Origin: Lysobacterales bacterium 66-474 | GTDB lineage: Bacteria; Pseudomonadota; Gammaproteobacteria; Xanthomonadales; Rhodanobacteraceae | DNA: 64,000 nucleotides | Assembly: GCA_001899805.1 (NCBI GenBank) | Contig: MKWP01000014.1 | Location: 558,001-622,000, forward strand | Direction: 5' to 3' | Shown: one piece after another, positions 33,322 through 43,547 of the stretch | Layout: each line of letters starts with the position of its first letter | Numbering within the stretch: the stretch's first letter is position 1 | Translations under genes and position numbers: made by a program | Notes under the pieces: generated by a model | Databases searched by the model: none | Seen by the model: the letters and a program-made list of their open reading frames with translations, nothing else | What the model was told of the DNA's origin: nothing

Positions 33322-33725
33322 GCGCCGTGCCACGCGTGTTGTTCGTCTGCATCGAGAACGCCTGCCGCAGCCAGATGGCGGCAGGCTTCGCGCGCATGCA
33401 CGGCGCGGGTCATGTTGAAGCGTTCTCCGCAGGTTCCCGACCGGCTGCGTCCATCAATCCGCGTGCGGTCGCCTTCATGGCTGAACGCGGTTGCGATATT
33501 TCCGCGCAGGTTCCGCAGGCATTGGACGCGTTCACCGGGCAGGACTTCGATACGGTGGTGACAATGGGTTGCGGCGATGCCTGTCCATGGGTGCCGGCAC
33601 GCCATCGAGTGGATTGGTCGTTGCCCGACCCGAAATCCCTCCCGGACGACGAATTCCGTAGCGTGCGCGATGACATTGAACGGCGCGTGCGGCAATTGCT
33701 GGCCCAGTGGGGCGTACCCGCATGA
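33318..33725 (+). CDS. arsC: arsenate reductase ArsC (LMW-phosphatase type)
   Basis: A 135-residue enzyme with the P-loop VLFVCIENACRSQMAAGFAR (nucleophile Cys, CX5R). HVEAFSAGSRPAASINPRAV and the second Cys region TMGCGDACPWVPARHRVDW follow, then LPDPKSLPDD with the general-acid Asp. The Cys pair in GCGDAC fits thioredoxin-coupled disulfide relay. It reduces As(V) to As(III) for export by ArsB. The ATG overlaps the arsI stop (ATGA). It differs clearly from the second island copy at 54252, which has CTGNSARS in the loop. Confidence 0.9.
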   Translation: MSAVPRVLFVCIENACRSQMAAGFARMHGAGHVEAFSAGSRPAASINPRAVAFMAERGCDISAQVPQALDAFTGQDFDTVVTMGCGDACPWVPARHRVDWSLPDPKSLPDDEFRSVRDDIERRVRQLLAQWGVPA

Positions 33726-33841
33726 AAGCCGTCGTCGGTGTAGGGGTGTCCAGCCACCGGCCAGGCTGCGAATATGGCATGAGGGCGGCTCCCCGCCCGC
33801 ATTGCAACCGTTTGCCGCTGCGCTGAACAAGGGATCATCGT

Positions 33842-35161
33842 ATGTGGCTGGCACTGGCCATTTTCGTGGTCACTTTGACCTTGGTGATCTGGCAGCCCAA
33901 GGGGCTCGGCATCGGCTGGAGTGCGCTCGGTGGCGCTGTGGTCGCGCTGCTGCTGGGTGTCGTGAGTTGGGCCGATGTCGGCGTGGTGTGGCACATCGTG
34001 TGGGATGCCACGTTCACCTTCGTCGCCCTCATCGTCATTTCCCTCATTCTGGATGAAGCCGGATTCTTCGCCTGGGCCGCATTGCACGTCGCACGTTGGG
34101 GGAACGGTCGCGGACGCGTGCTCTTCCCGCTGATTGTGGTCTTGGGCGCGGTGATTGCTGCGCTTTTTGCCAACGATGGCGCGGCGCTGCTGCTGACGCC
34201 GATCGTGATCGCCATCCTGGTGCGGCTCGACTTCACTGCCGGCGCTACATTTGCCTTCATCATCGCGACCGGTTTCGTGGCCGATACAACCAGTCTGCCG
34301 CTCATCACGTCCAACCTCGTCAACATCGTCACCGCGAATTATTTCCAGATTGGCTTCGGCCAGTACGCGGCCGTGATGGTGCCGGTCGACATGGTCTCGC
34401 TGGCGGCCGTTCTCATGGTGCTCTGGATGGCGTTCCGGCACCGCATCCCAAAGTCCTATTCCATTGCAAAACTGGAGCCACCCCGATCCGCCATCAAGGA
34501 CTTGTTGGTCTTTCGCGCGGCCTTCCCGCTGCTCGCGGTGCTGCTCGTTGCGTATTTCGTCACGGCGCCGTTCGGCGTTCCGGTGTCCTTCGTCACCGGT
34601 GCGGCGGCGCTGATACTGGTGGCGATTGCCGGCCGCTGGTGGCGAAGTGGCCGCGGTGCGGTAGTGTCGGTAGGTTCGGTACTGCGGCACGCGCCGTGGC
34701 AAATCGTGCTGTTCTCACTCGGCATGTATGTGGTCGTCTACGGGCTGGGCAACGCCGGCCTGACCGCGCTGGGAGCTGGCGCGCTGCAGTGGTTAGCCGA
34801 GCGAGGCAATTTTGTTGCCACGATCGGCACGGGTTTTCTCTCTGCCGCAGTCGCCTCGGTGATGAACAACATGCCGTCCACCCTTGTCGGGGCACTAGCC
34901 ATCGACCACGCGCAGGTACCTGCGGTGACCCGCGCGTTGATGATCCACGCCAGCGTGATTGGCAACGACCTCGGTCCGAAGTTCACCCCGATCGGCAGCC
35001 TGGCCACATTGCTGTGGTTGCACGTCTTGGCCCGCAAGGGCCACAAGATCGGCTGGGGGCAGTACATGAAAATCGGTCTCTTGATCACCCCGCCGGTGTT
35101 ACTGGCGGCGCTCGTCGCACTGTTTTTTTGGTTGCCACTCGTTCCCACTTCTGGCGTTTAG
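33842..35161 (+). CDS. arsB: arsenite efflux transporter ArsB
   Basis: A 439-residue inner-membrane transporter of the ArsB/NhaD type with about 12 TM helices. Motifs include [68 protein letters not shown] and [20 protein letters not shown], all diagnostic of ArsB. It exports As(III)/Sb(III) by exchange with protons, or with ArsA elsewhere; no arsA is present here. AAGGGATC precedes the ATG at a normal distance. The 116 bases between arsC and arsB hold no gene. Its 3' end overlaps the convergent tnpS-type gene by four bases. Confidence 0.93.
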   Translation: MWLALAIFVVTLTLVIWQPKGLGIGWSALGGAVVALLLGVVSWADVGVVWHIVWDATFTFVALIVISLILDEAGFFAWAALHVARWGNGRGRVLFPLIVVLGAVIAALFANDGAALLLTPIVIAILVRLDFTAGATFAFIIATGFVADTTSLPLITSNLVNIVTANYFQIGFGQYAAVMVPVDMVSLAAVLMVLWMAFRHRIPKSYSIAKLEPPRSAIKDLLVFRAAFPLLAVLLVAYFVTAPFGVPVSFVTGAAALILVAIAGRWWRSGRGAVVSVGSVLRHAPWQIVLFSLGMYVVVYGLGNAGLTALGAGALQWLAERGNFVATIGTGFLSAAVASVMNNMPSTLVGALAIDHAQVPAVTRALMIHASVIGNDLGPKFTPIGSLATLLWLHVLARKGHKIGWGQYMKIGLLITPPVLLAALVALFFWLPLVPTSGV

Positions 35162-36351
35162 TGCTGTGACGCCTCACTGAAGGCGTGCGTTGTGCTTTCA
35201 TGCCGCGCATCTTCTTCCGCATGCAAGTAGATCGATGTGGTAGCGATTGAGCTATGCCGTAGATTGTGTTGGATGTGATGCAGTGGATTGCCGGCCTCGG
35301 CCTGGTGCGTCGCTGCGGTATGGCGTAACCAATGGGTCGACACCCGTCGCAACCGCGCAGCACGCGTCGAATCCGTCGGCGCCAAGACGTCCGCCACACG
35401 CCCCAAGGTGTCCTTGACCACCAGATAAACCCCTGTCGCGGTCAGCGGGGTGGTGTGGCCGGCGATGCCGAGGATCAACGGTCGCTCGCTGTCGCTGACC
35501 GGTGCAGCCGGCAAGCCATGAAACGTTCGATACCGTGCAAACTCCGCCATCAAGGCGTCGCTGACCGGCACGTCACCTTCCACGCCGCCTTTACCGGTCA
35601 CGTGCAGCCACCACCGGCCGCGTCGATGCAAGAAGTCGCGTTCGCAGGCCTGCGCCGCTTCCGAGGCGCGCAAGGCGGTTTCGTAGAGAAAGCGCAGCAC
35701 CCACCGCGCACGTTCGTAGCGCTGCTGCTCACGCGAATGAGTTCGCGGCCACTGCTCCACCAAGGCAAGCACGTCCTGCCACAGTGCGCGATCCAAGTAA
35801 CGCTCGATGACCCGGTGGGCGCGACGAGCACCACGTCCGTGGGGGTGTAGCGCGAACGGCGAACCGGCTAGATAGCCGGCACGCACGAGGTAATTGAACA
35901 GGCCGGCCAAGATGCCCAACGCTTGTCGCCGGCTGCGTTCCGACAACGGTCCCGCGAAAAGTCGCCGATGCGCACCATGCCGAGCCGCGGCTTCATCACA
36001 CCACATCGGCAGTGGCGCAGCTAAGAAGGCCTCGTAAGCCAAGACATCCTCGCGCGTCAGACTGGAGACCGCTTTGCCGCGGACCTGGGTCGCCCAGAGC
36101 AGGAGTCGTTCGGCTTCCTTACGGTAGCTGCGGAAGGTGTTCGGCGAGTCGCGGTATTCGGCCAGCCACAAGCCAATGGCGGCAACATCGTCGTCCGCAG
36201 CGATCTGCCGGGTGACGCCGGCGACAGCGCGATTGGTACCCGACGTCCCCGACAGTGCTGCGGGAAGGGTCTTGGGCACGACGGCCGTCAGGGCTTGGGC
36301 GTCCACGAGCTCTCCAGTGTTGCGGCTGCGCAAAACCGGAGCGTACACCAA
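35158..36351 (-). CDS. tnpS: tyrosine recombinase, TnpS-type cointegrate resolvase (copy A)
   Basis: A 397-residue tyrosine recombinase. The SAM-like N-terminal domain ([20 protein letters not shown]) is followed by the catalytic domain. There the Arg lies in [14 protein letters not shown], a Lys in [12 protein letters not shown], the His-x-x-Arg in [12 protein letters not shown], and the nucleophile Tyr in [19 protein letters not shown]. It is divergent from a coiled-coil partner gene (tnpT) across a 120-base AT-rich gap. This is the arrangement of TnpS/TnpT resolution modules in Tn4651/TnXax1-like Tn3-family transposons. Its 3' end meets arsB, so the ars operon looks like transposon cargo. 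Confidence 0.8.
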   Translation of the reverse strand: MVYAPVLRSRNTGELVDAQALTAVVPKTLPAALSGTSGTNRAVAGVTRQIAADDDVAAIGLWLAEYRDSPNTFRSYRKEAERLLLWATQVRGKAVSSLTREDVLAYEAFLAAPLPMWCDEAAARHGAHRRLFAGPLSERSRRQALGILAGLFNYLVRAGYLAGSPFALHPHGRGARRAHRVIERYLDRALWQDVLALVEQWPRTHSREQQRYERARWVLRFLYETALRASEAAQACERDFLHRRGRWWLHVTGKGGVEGDVPVSDALMAEFARYRTFHGLPAAPVSDSERPLILGIAGHTTPLTATGVYLVVKDTLGRVADVLAPTDSTRAARLRRVSTHWLRHTAATHQAEAGNPLHHIQHNLRHSSIATTSIYLHAEEDARHESTTHAFSEASQH

Positions 36352-36471
36352 AATTACTTTTGATTATGGGAGTTATCGTAAGTTTTCAAGATAAATAATT
36401 ATACATATAACGTAATACAGTGATATATTCTAGTTGTACCCGCCGAAATCGACCTTCCCAGCGACTGGAAT
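36352..36471. promoter_or_regulatory. putative rst/res recombination region between tnpS and tnpT (A)
   Basis: The gap is strongly AT-rich (for example ATAAATAATTATACATATAA) in contrast to the GC-rich surroundings, and it carries both divergent promoters. In TnpS/TnpT transposons this is the cointegrate-resolution site. Imperfect GTTATCGTAA-like and TATAACGTAA-like repeats are visible, but no clean inverted repeat like that of copy B. Confidence 0.5.
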
Positions 36472-36477
36472 TTGCCC

Positions 36478-37467
36478 ATGAGCCGCGTTAGCGACACCCG
36501 CCAGCGTACTCGCGAAGCCGCCGCGGCCCTGGTGGCCGAGGGCAAACGACCGCACGAACTCACCGTCGATCTGATCTACGCCGCCATCCGACAGGGCAGC
36601 CGAACCACCATCAACGACGAACTGAAGCTGTGGAAAGACGAGCGGACCAAAGCCGATGCGCTCGGCACTGATCTACCGCCGGCGATCGCCGACGCGATGC
36701 GTTCGCTGTGGGTGGCGGCGGTGGAACAAGGTGAGCAGGTCTTCGGCGAGCAACGACAAGCACTGGAATCCGATTTGGCGACGCTACAACGCACACACGA
36801 TGTCGTCGTCGTCGAACGAGATGCAGCGCTGTCCACTGTCCAGCAACTGCAACAGGAGATCGAGCGGCTCAGGGAGCAAAACGCCCAAGTGCAATTGCAA
36901 CTCAGCCAAGAATCCGAGGCCAAGCGTAATGCACTGGGCCAGATCCAGGCCCTGCAACGCGAAATCGCCACGGTTCGTGCCGACATGACGCAACAGTTGG
37001 AGGAGGCGCGAGACGTTCAGCAGCGGCTGACTTCGGAGTTCCAGTCCACAATCGCGGCCCGGGATACGGCCTTTCAATCCGAGCGAGATAAGGCGAACGA
37101 ACGTGTGGAAGTGGCCCAAACTCGCATGCTGCAAGAAACCGATGCGGCACGCGAAGGGCTGCGACAGGCCGAACAGCAGCTTGCCAAGGCCCGGAAACGC
37201 AATGAAGAGCAGCAAGCGAACCTCACGGAACTCCGCCTCGAAGTTGCGCACCATCAACGCGAACTGGCCAAAAGCGAGACTCAAGTGAAATCCTTGGCCG
37301 ACGTCAAAATTGAACGCGATAAATTGACGCTTGAACTCGCCACGTTGCACGGACAGTTGGCAGGAATGACCAAGGCCGTCCAGTCCGCCGAAGCCAGGGC
37401 GATAGCCGCTGAGTCTCGGCTGGCTGCAGCGCAAACGCCCGCTCGGAAACGGCGACGTACCGGTTGA
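36478..37467 (+). CDS. tnpT: TnpT-like coiled-coil DNA-binding protein (copy A)
   Basis: A 329-residue protein. The first about 110 residues form a KfrA-type DNA-binding domain (RVSDTRQRTREAAAALVAEG, TINDELKLWKDER), and the rest is an almost uninterrupted Gln/Glu/Ala-rich coiled coil up to a basic tail, ARKRRRTG. TnpT of Tn4651-type transposons binds the resolution site and helps TnpS. The ATG at 36478 was preferred to a TTG at 36472. It is divergent from tnpS, and its stop is only a few bases from the inner edge of a transposon terminus (37471-37581). Confidence 0.75.
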   Translation: MSRVSDTRQRTREAAAALVAEGKRPHELTVDLIYAAIRQGSRTTINDELKLWKDERTKADALGTDLPPAIADAMRSLWVAAVEQGEQVFGEQRQALESDLATLQRTHDVVVVERDAALSTVQQLQQEIERLREQNAQVQLQLSQESEAKRNALGQIQALQREIATVRADMTQQLEEARDVQQRLTSEFQSTIAARDTAFQSERDKANERVEVAQTRMLQETDAAREGLRQAEQQLAKARKRNEEQQANLTELRLEVAHHQRELAKSETQVKSLADVKIERDKLTLELATLHGQLAGMTKAVQSAEARAIAAESRLAAAQTPARKRRRTG

Positions 37468-37470
37468 GGT

Positions 37471-37581
37471 ATGCCCAAATTTTGCCTGTATCCGGGGCCG
37501 TTTTTATCCGCCAAGCCGTTGATGCAACGAACAAATTCAACTTCTATAGGGCATTTTTACATGTATCTCGGCTGCACCCCC
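37471..37581 (-). repeat. terminal region of a Tn3-family transposon (end A)
   Basis: Read inward on the minus strand from 37581, the sequence begins GGGGGTGCAGCCGAGATACA, a Tn3-type tip, and ends with GGATACAGGCAAAATTTGGG near the tnpT stop. The same inner motif, with small changes, occurs at 50358-50383 beside the other tnpT. Outside 37581 the DNA turns abruptly into a TonB-receptor gene. The full length of the inverted repeat is unknown; long repeats of about 90 bases occur in TnXax1-like elements. Confidence 0.6.
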
Positions 37582-37916
37582 AGTACGCCGGGCGAACGCG
37601 CGAACAGTTGCGTCAGGTTGTTGCCGACGATCGTGGGCTGCAGGTCGAGGTGCGTGACCGTGGTTTTCCTGGTCACGGTGATCTCGGTGCCCGACACCTC
37701 GGACATCTGGTGCTTCAGCTTGGCCGCGACGTACTTGCGCCAGTCGTAAGGCTTCTTTTCCTTGACGTCGATGGTCGGAAGCGTTTGCGTGGATTGGCCG
37801 GTCTGTTGCGATGCCGGCTGCGCCGCAGGAACGTCGGGTTGCCCGGCGGCTGCGAACGGTGCACACAGGACGATGGACACGGCAAACGGCAACGTGGCTG
37901 GGTGCAGCAATCGCAT
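37582..37916 (-). pseudogene. TonB-dependent receptor, N-terminal fragment cut by a transposon end
   Basis: The ATG at 37916 begins a signal peptide (MRLLHPATLPFAVSIVLCAP with FAAAGQ), an Ala/Gln/Pro linker, TLPTIDVKEKKPYDWRKYVA and then ITVTRKTTVTHLDLQPTIVG with NNLTQLFARSPGVL. This is the start of a TonB-receptor plug. At 37581 the frame enters the GGGGG transposon tip and stops a few codons later. About 110 residues remain of a family usually 700 or more long. The missing part is not in the window. Confidence 0.7.
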
Positions 37917-38060
37917 CGGGACTCCATGGGTTGTGTTGATTGAGACAAGAGGGGTACGGCGCGGCGAGGGAGGTCTGGCCAAACCCGCATCGGGCTTGGC
38001 CAGCATTGCCCTTGATTGATGCAAATGCCTATTGTGTAAAATTGTGGATTCACACCCCAA

Positions 38061-38099
38061 GGGCTCACGTGAGCCCCAGCCCAGTGCATCGCGGGCTGG
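38061..38099. repeat. two adjacent inverted repeats upstream of tnpA
   Basis: GGGCTCACGTGAGCCC (38061-38076) is a perfect 16-base palindrome with no loop. It shares its last base with a second repeat, CCAGCCC (38076-38082) and GGGCTGG (38093-38099), with a ten-base loop. Neither is followed by a T-run. The 340 bases between the TonB fragment and tnpA (37917-38258) hold no gene I can recognise, so these may be a resolution or regulatory site. Confidence 0.55.
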
Positions 38100-38258
38100 T
38101 CATTGCTCTTCCTGATCCCGATTGGTGGTAATCGAGGTAGTGACAGGGAAGCTACGGTGAGCCGCCATGTAGTATGTAACACCTTGGCTACAATGGTATT
38201 TTAGAATCAGTTACCGCTAACATGCGCTTTCCGGTCGATCCACCCGAAAGGATCATCC

Positions 38259-41219
38259 ATGAAGCGAAATTGGAGCGAGCCAGAGCTCGACGAGACATGG
38301 CTGCTGTCGCCCTCGGAGCTGGCGACGCTGACGAAGAAAACCGCTGCGAACCGCCTCGGGTTTGCACTCCAGCTCAAAACGCTTCCCTTCGAAGGCCGAT
38401 TTTTTAGCACGGCCGGTGAACTATCACCAATTGTTGTCCGTTTTGTCGCCGAGCAAATCGGCGTGCCCGCCAGAATGCTTAGCGACTATGCAACTGACGG
38501 GCGCAGCGCGGAGCGCGACCGAGCGGACATCCGCAAGCATTTGGGGTGGCGTCAGGCGACGGAAAAAGATAACGCGGACATGTCGTCGTGGCTGCGTAGT
38601 GAGGTCCTTTCGGGTGCGCCAGAACCCAAGCACCTGAACGATATTGCGATCAATTGGTACCGCGAGCGCCGCATCGAAACCCCTGCCCGTATCAATTGCG
38701 ACCGCTTCATCCGTGCAGCCGTGAGCGCGTTCGACAACGAGCTGTACGCATCGATAGCGACACATCTCTCTCCGGATACACGTCAGTCGATCGACGCGCT
38801 GCTGACCTTGTCAGAAAAAGGCGATGACGACAATGCAGGGAGCGATGATGCTCTGTCGCTCTCGACGCTCAAAGCGGACCCCGGGCGCCCGGGTGTCGAT
38901 AGCATTGCGAAGGAGATTCAGAAACTTCAGGGCATCGATCGGCTGCGCCTGCCGCCTGGACTTTTGGATCACGTCACACCGAAGATCATCGACCGGTTTT
39001 GTCGGCGGGTGGCGACGGAGCCGCCGAGCGAGCTGCGACTGCGTGTCGAGCCTGTGCGGTACACCTTGGCGGCGGCTTATTGTTGGCAACGCCGCCGCCA
39101 GGTAATCGATGGCTTGGTGGATCTGTTTATTCAGACCGTACACCACATCGGCGTCCGAGCAGAGAACAAAGTCGAACGACAACTGCTCAATGACTTCCGG
39201 CGCGTACGAGGCAAGGCAACCGTCCTCTTCAAACTTGCTGAGGCTGCCGTAGAACACCCGCAAGGTGTAATCCGGGACGTTTTGTTTCCTGTAGTCGGTG
39301 AACAGACATTGCGCGATTTGGTCAAGGAGTACAAGTCCAACGGGCCGCTGTTCAACACGGTCGTACACACCATCATGCGAGCGTCTTACAGCAACCACTA
39401 CCGGCGCGCCCTGCCCGAATTACTCGACGCCCTTACGTTTCGCTGCAACAACGAAGCGTATCGCCCTGTGATGCGCGCTTTGGAGGTGGTACAGGCAACC
39501 CGCCATCAGCGATCGCAATATCACGCGCTGACTAACGATATTCCAGTCGACGGGGTGATCAAACCGAAGTGGCTCGACATCGTGATCGAAGCGGACGCGA
39601 AGGGCCACCGCCGCATCAACCGTATCAACTACGAAATCTGTGTCCTGCAGGCCTTGCGTGAAGGCCTGCGCAGCAAGGAAATCTGGGTCGAAGGCGCCGA
39701 TCGCTATCGCAACCCAGACGAAGACTTGCCTGGGGATTTCCGGGAGCAACGTGCGGCGTATTACGCCGCATTGAATCTCACTGACGATCCGAAGCCCTAC
39801 ATCGAGAAATTAAAAAAAGCGATGTTCGATGGCTTGCGTGCCTTGGATGCAGGGATGCCTAGCAACGCCAGGGTTCGCGTGTTGCAACGTGGTCCGCACC
39901 GACTCAGCGTTAGCCCACTTGATGAGCAGCCCGAGCCGACAAACCTGGCCGCGCTCAAGGCAGAGATCCTCGATCGATGGGCCGGGACGGGTTTGTTGGA
40001 CGTCTTCAAAGAAGCCGAGTTGCGGATTGGCTTCACGGCGGCCTTTCCGACGACAGCTTCACGCGCTGCCATTGACCCCGATGAGCTTCGCCGAAGGTTG
40101 TTGCTGTGTTTGTATGGTCTCGGAACCAATGCGGGCCTTCGCCGGATTCTGACGAGCGACATGGGCGCTACGTACAAGGAGCTGTTGTACACCAAGCGCC
40201 GTTTCGTTCTCAAAGCATCATTGCGCAATGCCATTGCGCAGGTCGTCAATGCCACCTTCGAAGCCCGCCAATCTGACGTGTGGGGCGAAGGCACGACAGC
40301 ATGCGCATCCGACTCCAAGAAATTCGGGGCTTGGGATCAGAACCTCATGACCGAGTGGCACATTCGTTACGGTGGTCGTGGCGTGATGATCTATTGGCAC
40401 GTGGAAAAGCGGTCAACCTGCATCCACTCGCAACTGAAGCGGTGCTCGTCATCGGAAGTCGCAGCCATGATTGAGGGCGTGCTTCGCCACTGTACGGACA
40501 TGACGGTGGAGAAGAACTACGTCGATACGCATGGTCAAAGCGAGGTAGCGTTCGCGTTCTGCAGCCTACTTGGATTTCAACTGATGCCACGGCTCAAGGG
40601 GATTCATAGGCAGAAATTGTACCTGCCCGAAACCGGTTGCGGCGATCAATTTCTGAACTTGGGGCCAATCCTGACCAAGCCGATCAACTGGAGTTTGATC
40701 GAGCAGCAGTACGACGAGATGGTGAAGTTCGCGACGGCGCTTCGATTAGGTACGGCCGATTCCGAGTCGATTCTGCGCCGGTTTACTCGCAATGTTCCGC
40801 AGCATCCAACCTACGCGGCGCTCGCGGAACTGGGGCGTGCCGTGAAAACCATCTTCTTGTGCGATTACCTTCGCGACGAAGCGGTGCGTCGGGAAATCCA
40901 TGAGGGATTGAACGTCGTGGAAAACTGGAACTCTGCCAACGGATTCATCTTCTACGGCAAAGGCGGCGAAGTCGCTACGAACCGCTTGGAGGACCAGGAG
41001 CTTTCCGTGCTGTCGCTACACTTGCTGCAGCAGTGCTTGGTCTATGTCAATACGCTCATGATCCAGAACGTTCTGGCGGACAAACGTTGGCAACATCGCA
41101 TGACCGCGGTGGATCTCCGGGCGCTGTGCCCTTTGATTTACGCGCATATCAACCCCTATGGGCGATTCGACTTGGACATGAACACCCGGTTGGATATTGA
41201 CGAGGCGCAAGCGGCCTGA
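38259..41219 (+). CDS. tnpA: Tn3-family transposase TnpA
   Basis: A 986-residue DDE transposase, full length for the family. It starts [20 protein letters not shown] and has DUF4158-type N-terminal sequence. Catalytic residues are recognisable: Asp685 in [11 protein letters not shown], Asp756 in [13 protein letters not shown] and Glu888 in [26 protein letters not shown] follows, as usual. It cuts and joins the terminal inverted repeats to give cointegrates, which TnpS/TnpT would resolve. Base composition is visibly less GC-rich than in the metal genes. No clear 38-base inverted repeat with a GGGG tip is seen just after the stop codon, so the element may be truncated on that side. Confidence 0.93.
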   Translation: MKRNWSEPELDETWLLSPSELATLTKKTAANRLGFALQLKTLPFEGRFFSTAGELSPIVVRFVAEQIGVPARMLSDYATDGRSAERDRADIRKHLGWRQATEKDNADMSSWLRSEVLSGAPEPKHLNDIAINWYRERRIETPARINCDRFIRAAVSAFDNELYASIATHLSPDTRQSIDALLTLSEKGDDDNAGSDDALSLSTLKADPGRPGVDSIAKEIQKLQGIDRLRLPPGLLDHVTPKIIDRFCRRVATEPPSELRLRVEPVRYTLAAAYCWQRRRQVIDGLVDLFIQTVHHIGVRAENKVERQLLNDFRRVRGKATVLFKLAEAAVEHPQGVIRDVLFPVVGEQTLRDLVKEYKSNGPLFNTVVHTIMRASYSNHYRRALPELLDALTFRCNNEAYRPVMRALEVVQATRHQRSQYHALTNDIPVDGVIKPKWLDIVIEADAKGHRRINRINYEICVLQALREGLRSKEIWVEGADRYRNPDEDLPGDFREQRAAYYAALNLTDDPKPYIEKLKKAMFDGLRALDAGMPSNARVRVLQRGPHRLSVSPLDEQPEPTNLAALKAEILDRWAGTGLLDVFKEAELRIGFTAAFPTTASRAAIDPDELRRRLLLCLYGLGTNAGLRRILTSDMGATYKELLYTKRRFVLKASLRNAIAQVVNATFEARQSDVWGEGTTACASDSKKFGAWDQNLMTEWHIRYGGRGVMIYWHVEKRSTCIHSQLKRCSSSEVAAMIEGVLRHCTDMTVEKNYVDTHGQSEVAFAFCSLLGFQLMPRLKGIHRQKLYLPETGCGDQFLNLGPILTKPINWSLIEQQYDEMVKFATALRLGTADSESILRRFTRNVPQHPTYAALAELGRAVKTIFLCDYLRDEAVRREIHEGLNVVENWNSANGFIFYGKGGEVATNRLEDQELSVLSLHLLQQCLVYVNTLMIQNVLADKRWQHRMTAVDLRALCPLIYAHINPYGRFDLDMNTRLDIDEAQAA

Positions 41220-41281
41220 ACAAATGGTTTGGCACCAAGGGGATCCATATGCAGGAAATGCTTCTATCCGTCTATACGTGC

Positions 41282-41821
41282 TCATCGCGCGGCGGAATCT
41301 TTTCCGAAAACTTTGGACTGTGCTCGCCAAAGTTCCGGCGTGATATTCGAAGCCGCCAAGTAAAGCGGTAGCCGATGATCTCCGAACATCCTGCGGAGAC
41401 GCTTGAGATCCCGTCCCATGAACAGCCACAAGTGCTCTCGGTCAAACTGAAACCTCGATCGGAACGGAAACGTCGGTGCGTCGTTTTTGCTGCCTTCCAG
41501 CAAATCGAAGCCGTCGAGAATCAGGAGCGTCGGCCAAGGATGCTTGTCGTCGTTCGTGCGGTCGTTGATGTCTCGCAACCGCGCCGTAATGCTATCGAGT
41601 CGCGCCGCGGGAGCTGGCCTTAGATCGACGACCTCCGTCTTTACCCGCCGCTTGCTTGCGGCTCTTGCAATCGCGAAGCGACAACGGTCTGCGCATTCAT
41701 CGTTTGGGCCCGCCAAGTACGCCGGCGAGCGTAGGCTTGGAAAGAGCCTGTGCACGAATGCTGCAGCAACTTGATCTGCGAGTTCCCGGACCGATGGAGC
41801 ATCATCTCCCATAGCTCGCAC
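41282..41821 (-). CDS. hypothetical protein downstream of tnpA
   Basis: A 179-residue cytoplasmic protein without signal or membrane segments. Residues about 85-110 read HPWPTLLILDGFDLLEGS, which looks like a Walker-B-like beta strand (hydrophobics then Asp), and the C-terminal part is basic (GRDLKRLRRMFGDHR). I recognise no family. It is convergent with tnpA (62-base gap) and lies in the same direction as the SseB-like gene. It could be a truncated ATPase-like protein or an orphan cargo gene. The 147 bases upstream, to 41969, show nothing clear. Confidence 0.4.
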   Translation of the reverse strand: MRAMGDDAPSVRELADQVAAAFVHRLFPSLRSPAYLAGPNDECADRCRFAIARAASKRRVKTEVVDLRPAPAARLDSITARLRDINDRTNDDKHPWPTLLILDGFDLLEGSKNDAPTFPFRSRFQFDREHLWLFMGRDLKRLRRMFGDHRLPLYLAASNITPELWRAQSKVFGKDSAAR

Positions 41822-41968
41822 ACTCTGTATACGTTATCGATAAGGCGCTGGTACTGAATCACTACCCCGCAACATTGCGCGCACGCGCCGTCTCGTCACT
41901 TTGGCGGTACGCTTGCGGTTGCCAGTTTGCGCATCGCTGCTGCGACTGAGCAATGACCAAGTCTGGCG

Positions 41969-42724
41969 TCAGTTGAATTTGGATATTGGCATCGGTGGGC
42001 CCGGGCGCCGCCGGTACACCGGCTTTAGCCCAAGATTGCGAATCCACTTAGGCTTGGCGCCATTGCAATCAAAATGAACCAGGTCCACGGGTTGGTTGAG
42101 CGCGTCGATTGTTCGATGGAGTGCAGTGGCAACGGCACGGGCCTCGCGCTCCGCGCTTTCAGGATGGCCACCTAGTGCGATGACTACGCTGTCCGGCAAA
42201 TTAGGCTCTCGCCACTTCAGTCCGGCGATATAGGCAATCTCGATTCCCCGAATTTCCGGCAGCGACTTCTTCAGGGCCTTCGTCAGCGGTTGCGGTAGCT
42301 TTTTCAGCTTGTAGCACCGCGTCCCGTTTTCCACAAACTGATCTTTCGAAACCGGTGCGACGGTACCGCTAGCGAGCAGCTCGTTGATTTCTTCCGGATA
42401 CAGTGTGCATCGCGCATCGTTCGGGTTGAGCATCAAGATTGCGCCGCGGGTGATTTCGAACAAAGTTCGGCCGATCAGCGGGACAATGCGGACATTGCCT
42501 CGTGCTGCGAACTCGGCTTTCGCCGCATCGGTGAACACAGGTACCACCAGCTCGCCATCGTCCGGACTCTTGAACATCACCAAGCGCAATCGCTCTGATA
42601 CGTCATTGAGCGGCGCGTGCGCGTAAACGGTGGCATCCAGCAACGCTCGAAAGAATTCAGGCTCCTTCCGAAAATCTTGGATGGATTGCTCCATCAATTC
42701 ATCAAATGAGTCGGGCGCATTCAT
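41969..42724 (-). CDS. SseB-family protein
   Basis: A 251-residue cytoplasmic protein. DELMEQSIQDFRKEPEFFRA, LLDATVYAHAPL, ELVVPVFTDAAKAEF, RTLFEITRGAILMLNPNDAR and the YPEEINELLASG segment align with the N-terminal domain of SseB (enhanced serine sensitivity protein). The C-terminal half (VVIALGGHPESAEREARA) matches the SseB C-terminal domain. The ATG at 42724 is preferred to an upstream TTG. SseB-type proteins are found in type VI secretion and mobile defence contexts, but their function is unclear. Here it sits between transposon genes with no secretion genes. Confidence 0.75.
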   Translation of the reverse strand: MNAPDSFDELMEQSIQDFRKEPEFFRALLDATVYAHAPLNDVSERLRLVMFKSPDDGELVVPVFTDAAKAEFAARGNVRIVPLIGRTLFEITRGAILMLNPNDARCTLYPEEINELLASGTVAPVSKDQFVENGTRCYKLKKLPQPLTKALKKSLPEIRGIEIAYIAGLKWREPNLPDSVVIALGGHPESAEREARAVATALHRTIDALNQPVDLVHFDCNGAKPKWIRNLGLKPVYRRRPGPPMPISKFN

Positions 42725-42796
42725 TGCCAACCTCGTGGCCGCTCGGCTTGCGTCGGCATCTGCTTTGCTCGCTCAGTACGTCGCGCAACGCGTTGG

Positions 42797-43138
42797 TCAG
42801 GTGTGCCGGCGAAATGACGGGTACCGGGAATCCAGCATCGGCTGGTAACGCTCCAAGAATTCGTCCATGCAGCCTCGATAGCGCAGTACCTCTCCTGGCA
42901 GCGAGATATTCAAGGTCTTGGCCAGCAGAGTCGCAATCGTCATCTGCTGCGGGGATGGTGGCTGAAGATCGGTGTCCAGCATGTTGGTGATTTCCCCGAC
43001 CAGCCGCCATGCGAAGCCGGAGGCGCCGCCTTGGATCAGGCACCGCTCGATCTGCATCCCGATCGCCTCCGTGATGGCGGGTATGCCGGGCAGATCGAGG
43101 GATAAATCCAGATCGTCATAGACAAGGCGCACGCCCAT
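42797..43138 (-). CDS. hypothetical protein upstream of the SseB-like gene
   Basis: A 113-residue soluble protein (MGVRLVYDDLDLSLDLPGIP start, DEFLERYQPMLDSRYPSF near the end) with no family I recognise. It is 72 bases upstream of the SseB-like gene in the same direction, so the two probably form an operon. The start region is preceded by an AT-rich stretch at 43150-43180 shared with the divergent XRE gene. Confidence 0.5.
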   Translation of the reverse strand: MGVRLVYDDLDLSLDLPGIPAITEAIGMQIERCLIQGGASGFAWRLVGEITNMLDTDLQPPSPQQMTIATLLAKTLNISLPGEVLRYRGCMDEFLERYQPMLDSRYPSFRRHT

Positions 43139-43221
43139 GATTCCGCCACCGTATTACCCATATATATAGACTACATCTAAGGGCGTGGCTGTAAAAGTGG
43201 CGGCTGCGTACGGTCACTGCC

Positions 43222-43446
43222 ATGAATACGGTGACCTTGCAAGCCAAACTCGGAGCCGCCATGCGGCGCCGACGCCTCGCCTCCCAGTACAGCCAGGATT
43301 CGTTTGCCGATGCGATCGGCATGCACCGTGCGTACTACTCGTCGATCGAACGCGGGGAGCGGAACCTGACGCTTGCGACGGTCAAGCGTGTAGCGGACGG
43401 CCTTGACTGCAAGATTTCCGATCTCATGCAGGACGCCGGGCTTTGA
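43222..43446 (+). CDS. XRE-family helix-turn-helix regulator
   Basis: A 74-residue protein consisting of one HTH_3 domain: LQAKLGAAMRRRRLASQYSQ, DSFADAIGMHRAYYSSIERG and ERNLTLATVKRVADGLDCKI. This is the usual 434-repressor-like five-helix pattern with the recognition helix near residues 35-45. It is divergent from the hypothetical/SseB pair across a short AT-rich gap (ATATATAGACTACATC), so it may control that pair and itself. Phage- or island-type regulators look like this. Confidence 0.85.
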   Translation: MNTVTLQAKLGAAMRRRRLASQYSQDSFADAIGMHRAYYSSIERGERNLTLATVKRVADGLDCKISDLMQDAGL

Positions 43447-43547
43447 TGGTTGGCAGGCCGAGTGCGCACGACCGGCAAAGTTCGAAGCTATTCCGGGATC
43501 TCTCGCTTAAAGTCGATGGGAACGATCTCGCAATCGAGGTCGAGGGT

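Noticed and set aside
41285-41330. Possible transposon inverted repeat downstream of tnpA resembling the motif at 50358
   Set aside because: The match is loose, lacks a GGGG tip and lies inside a plausible coding frame.
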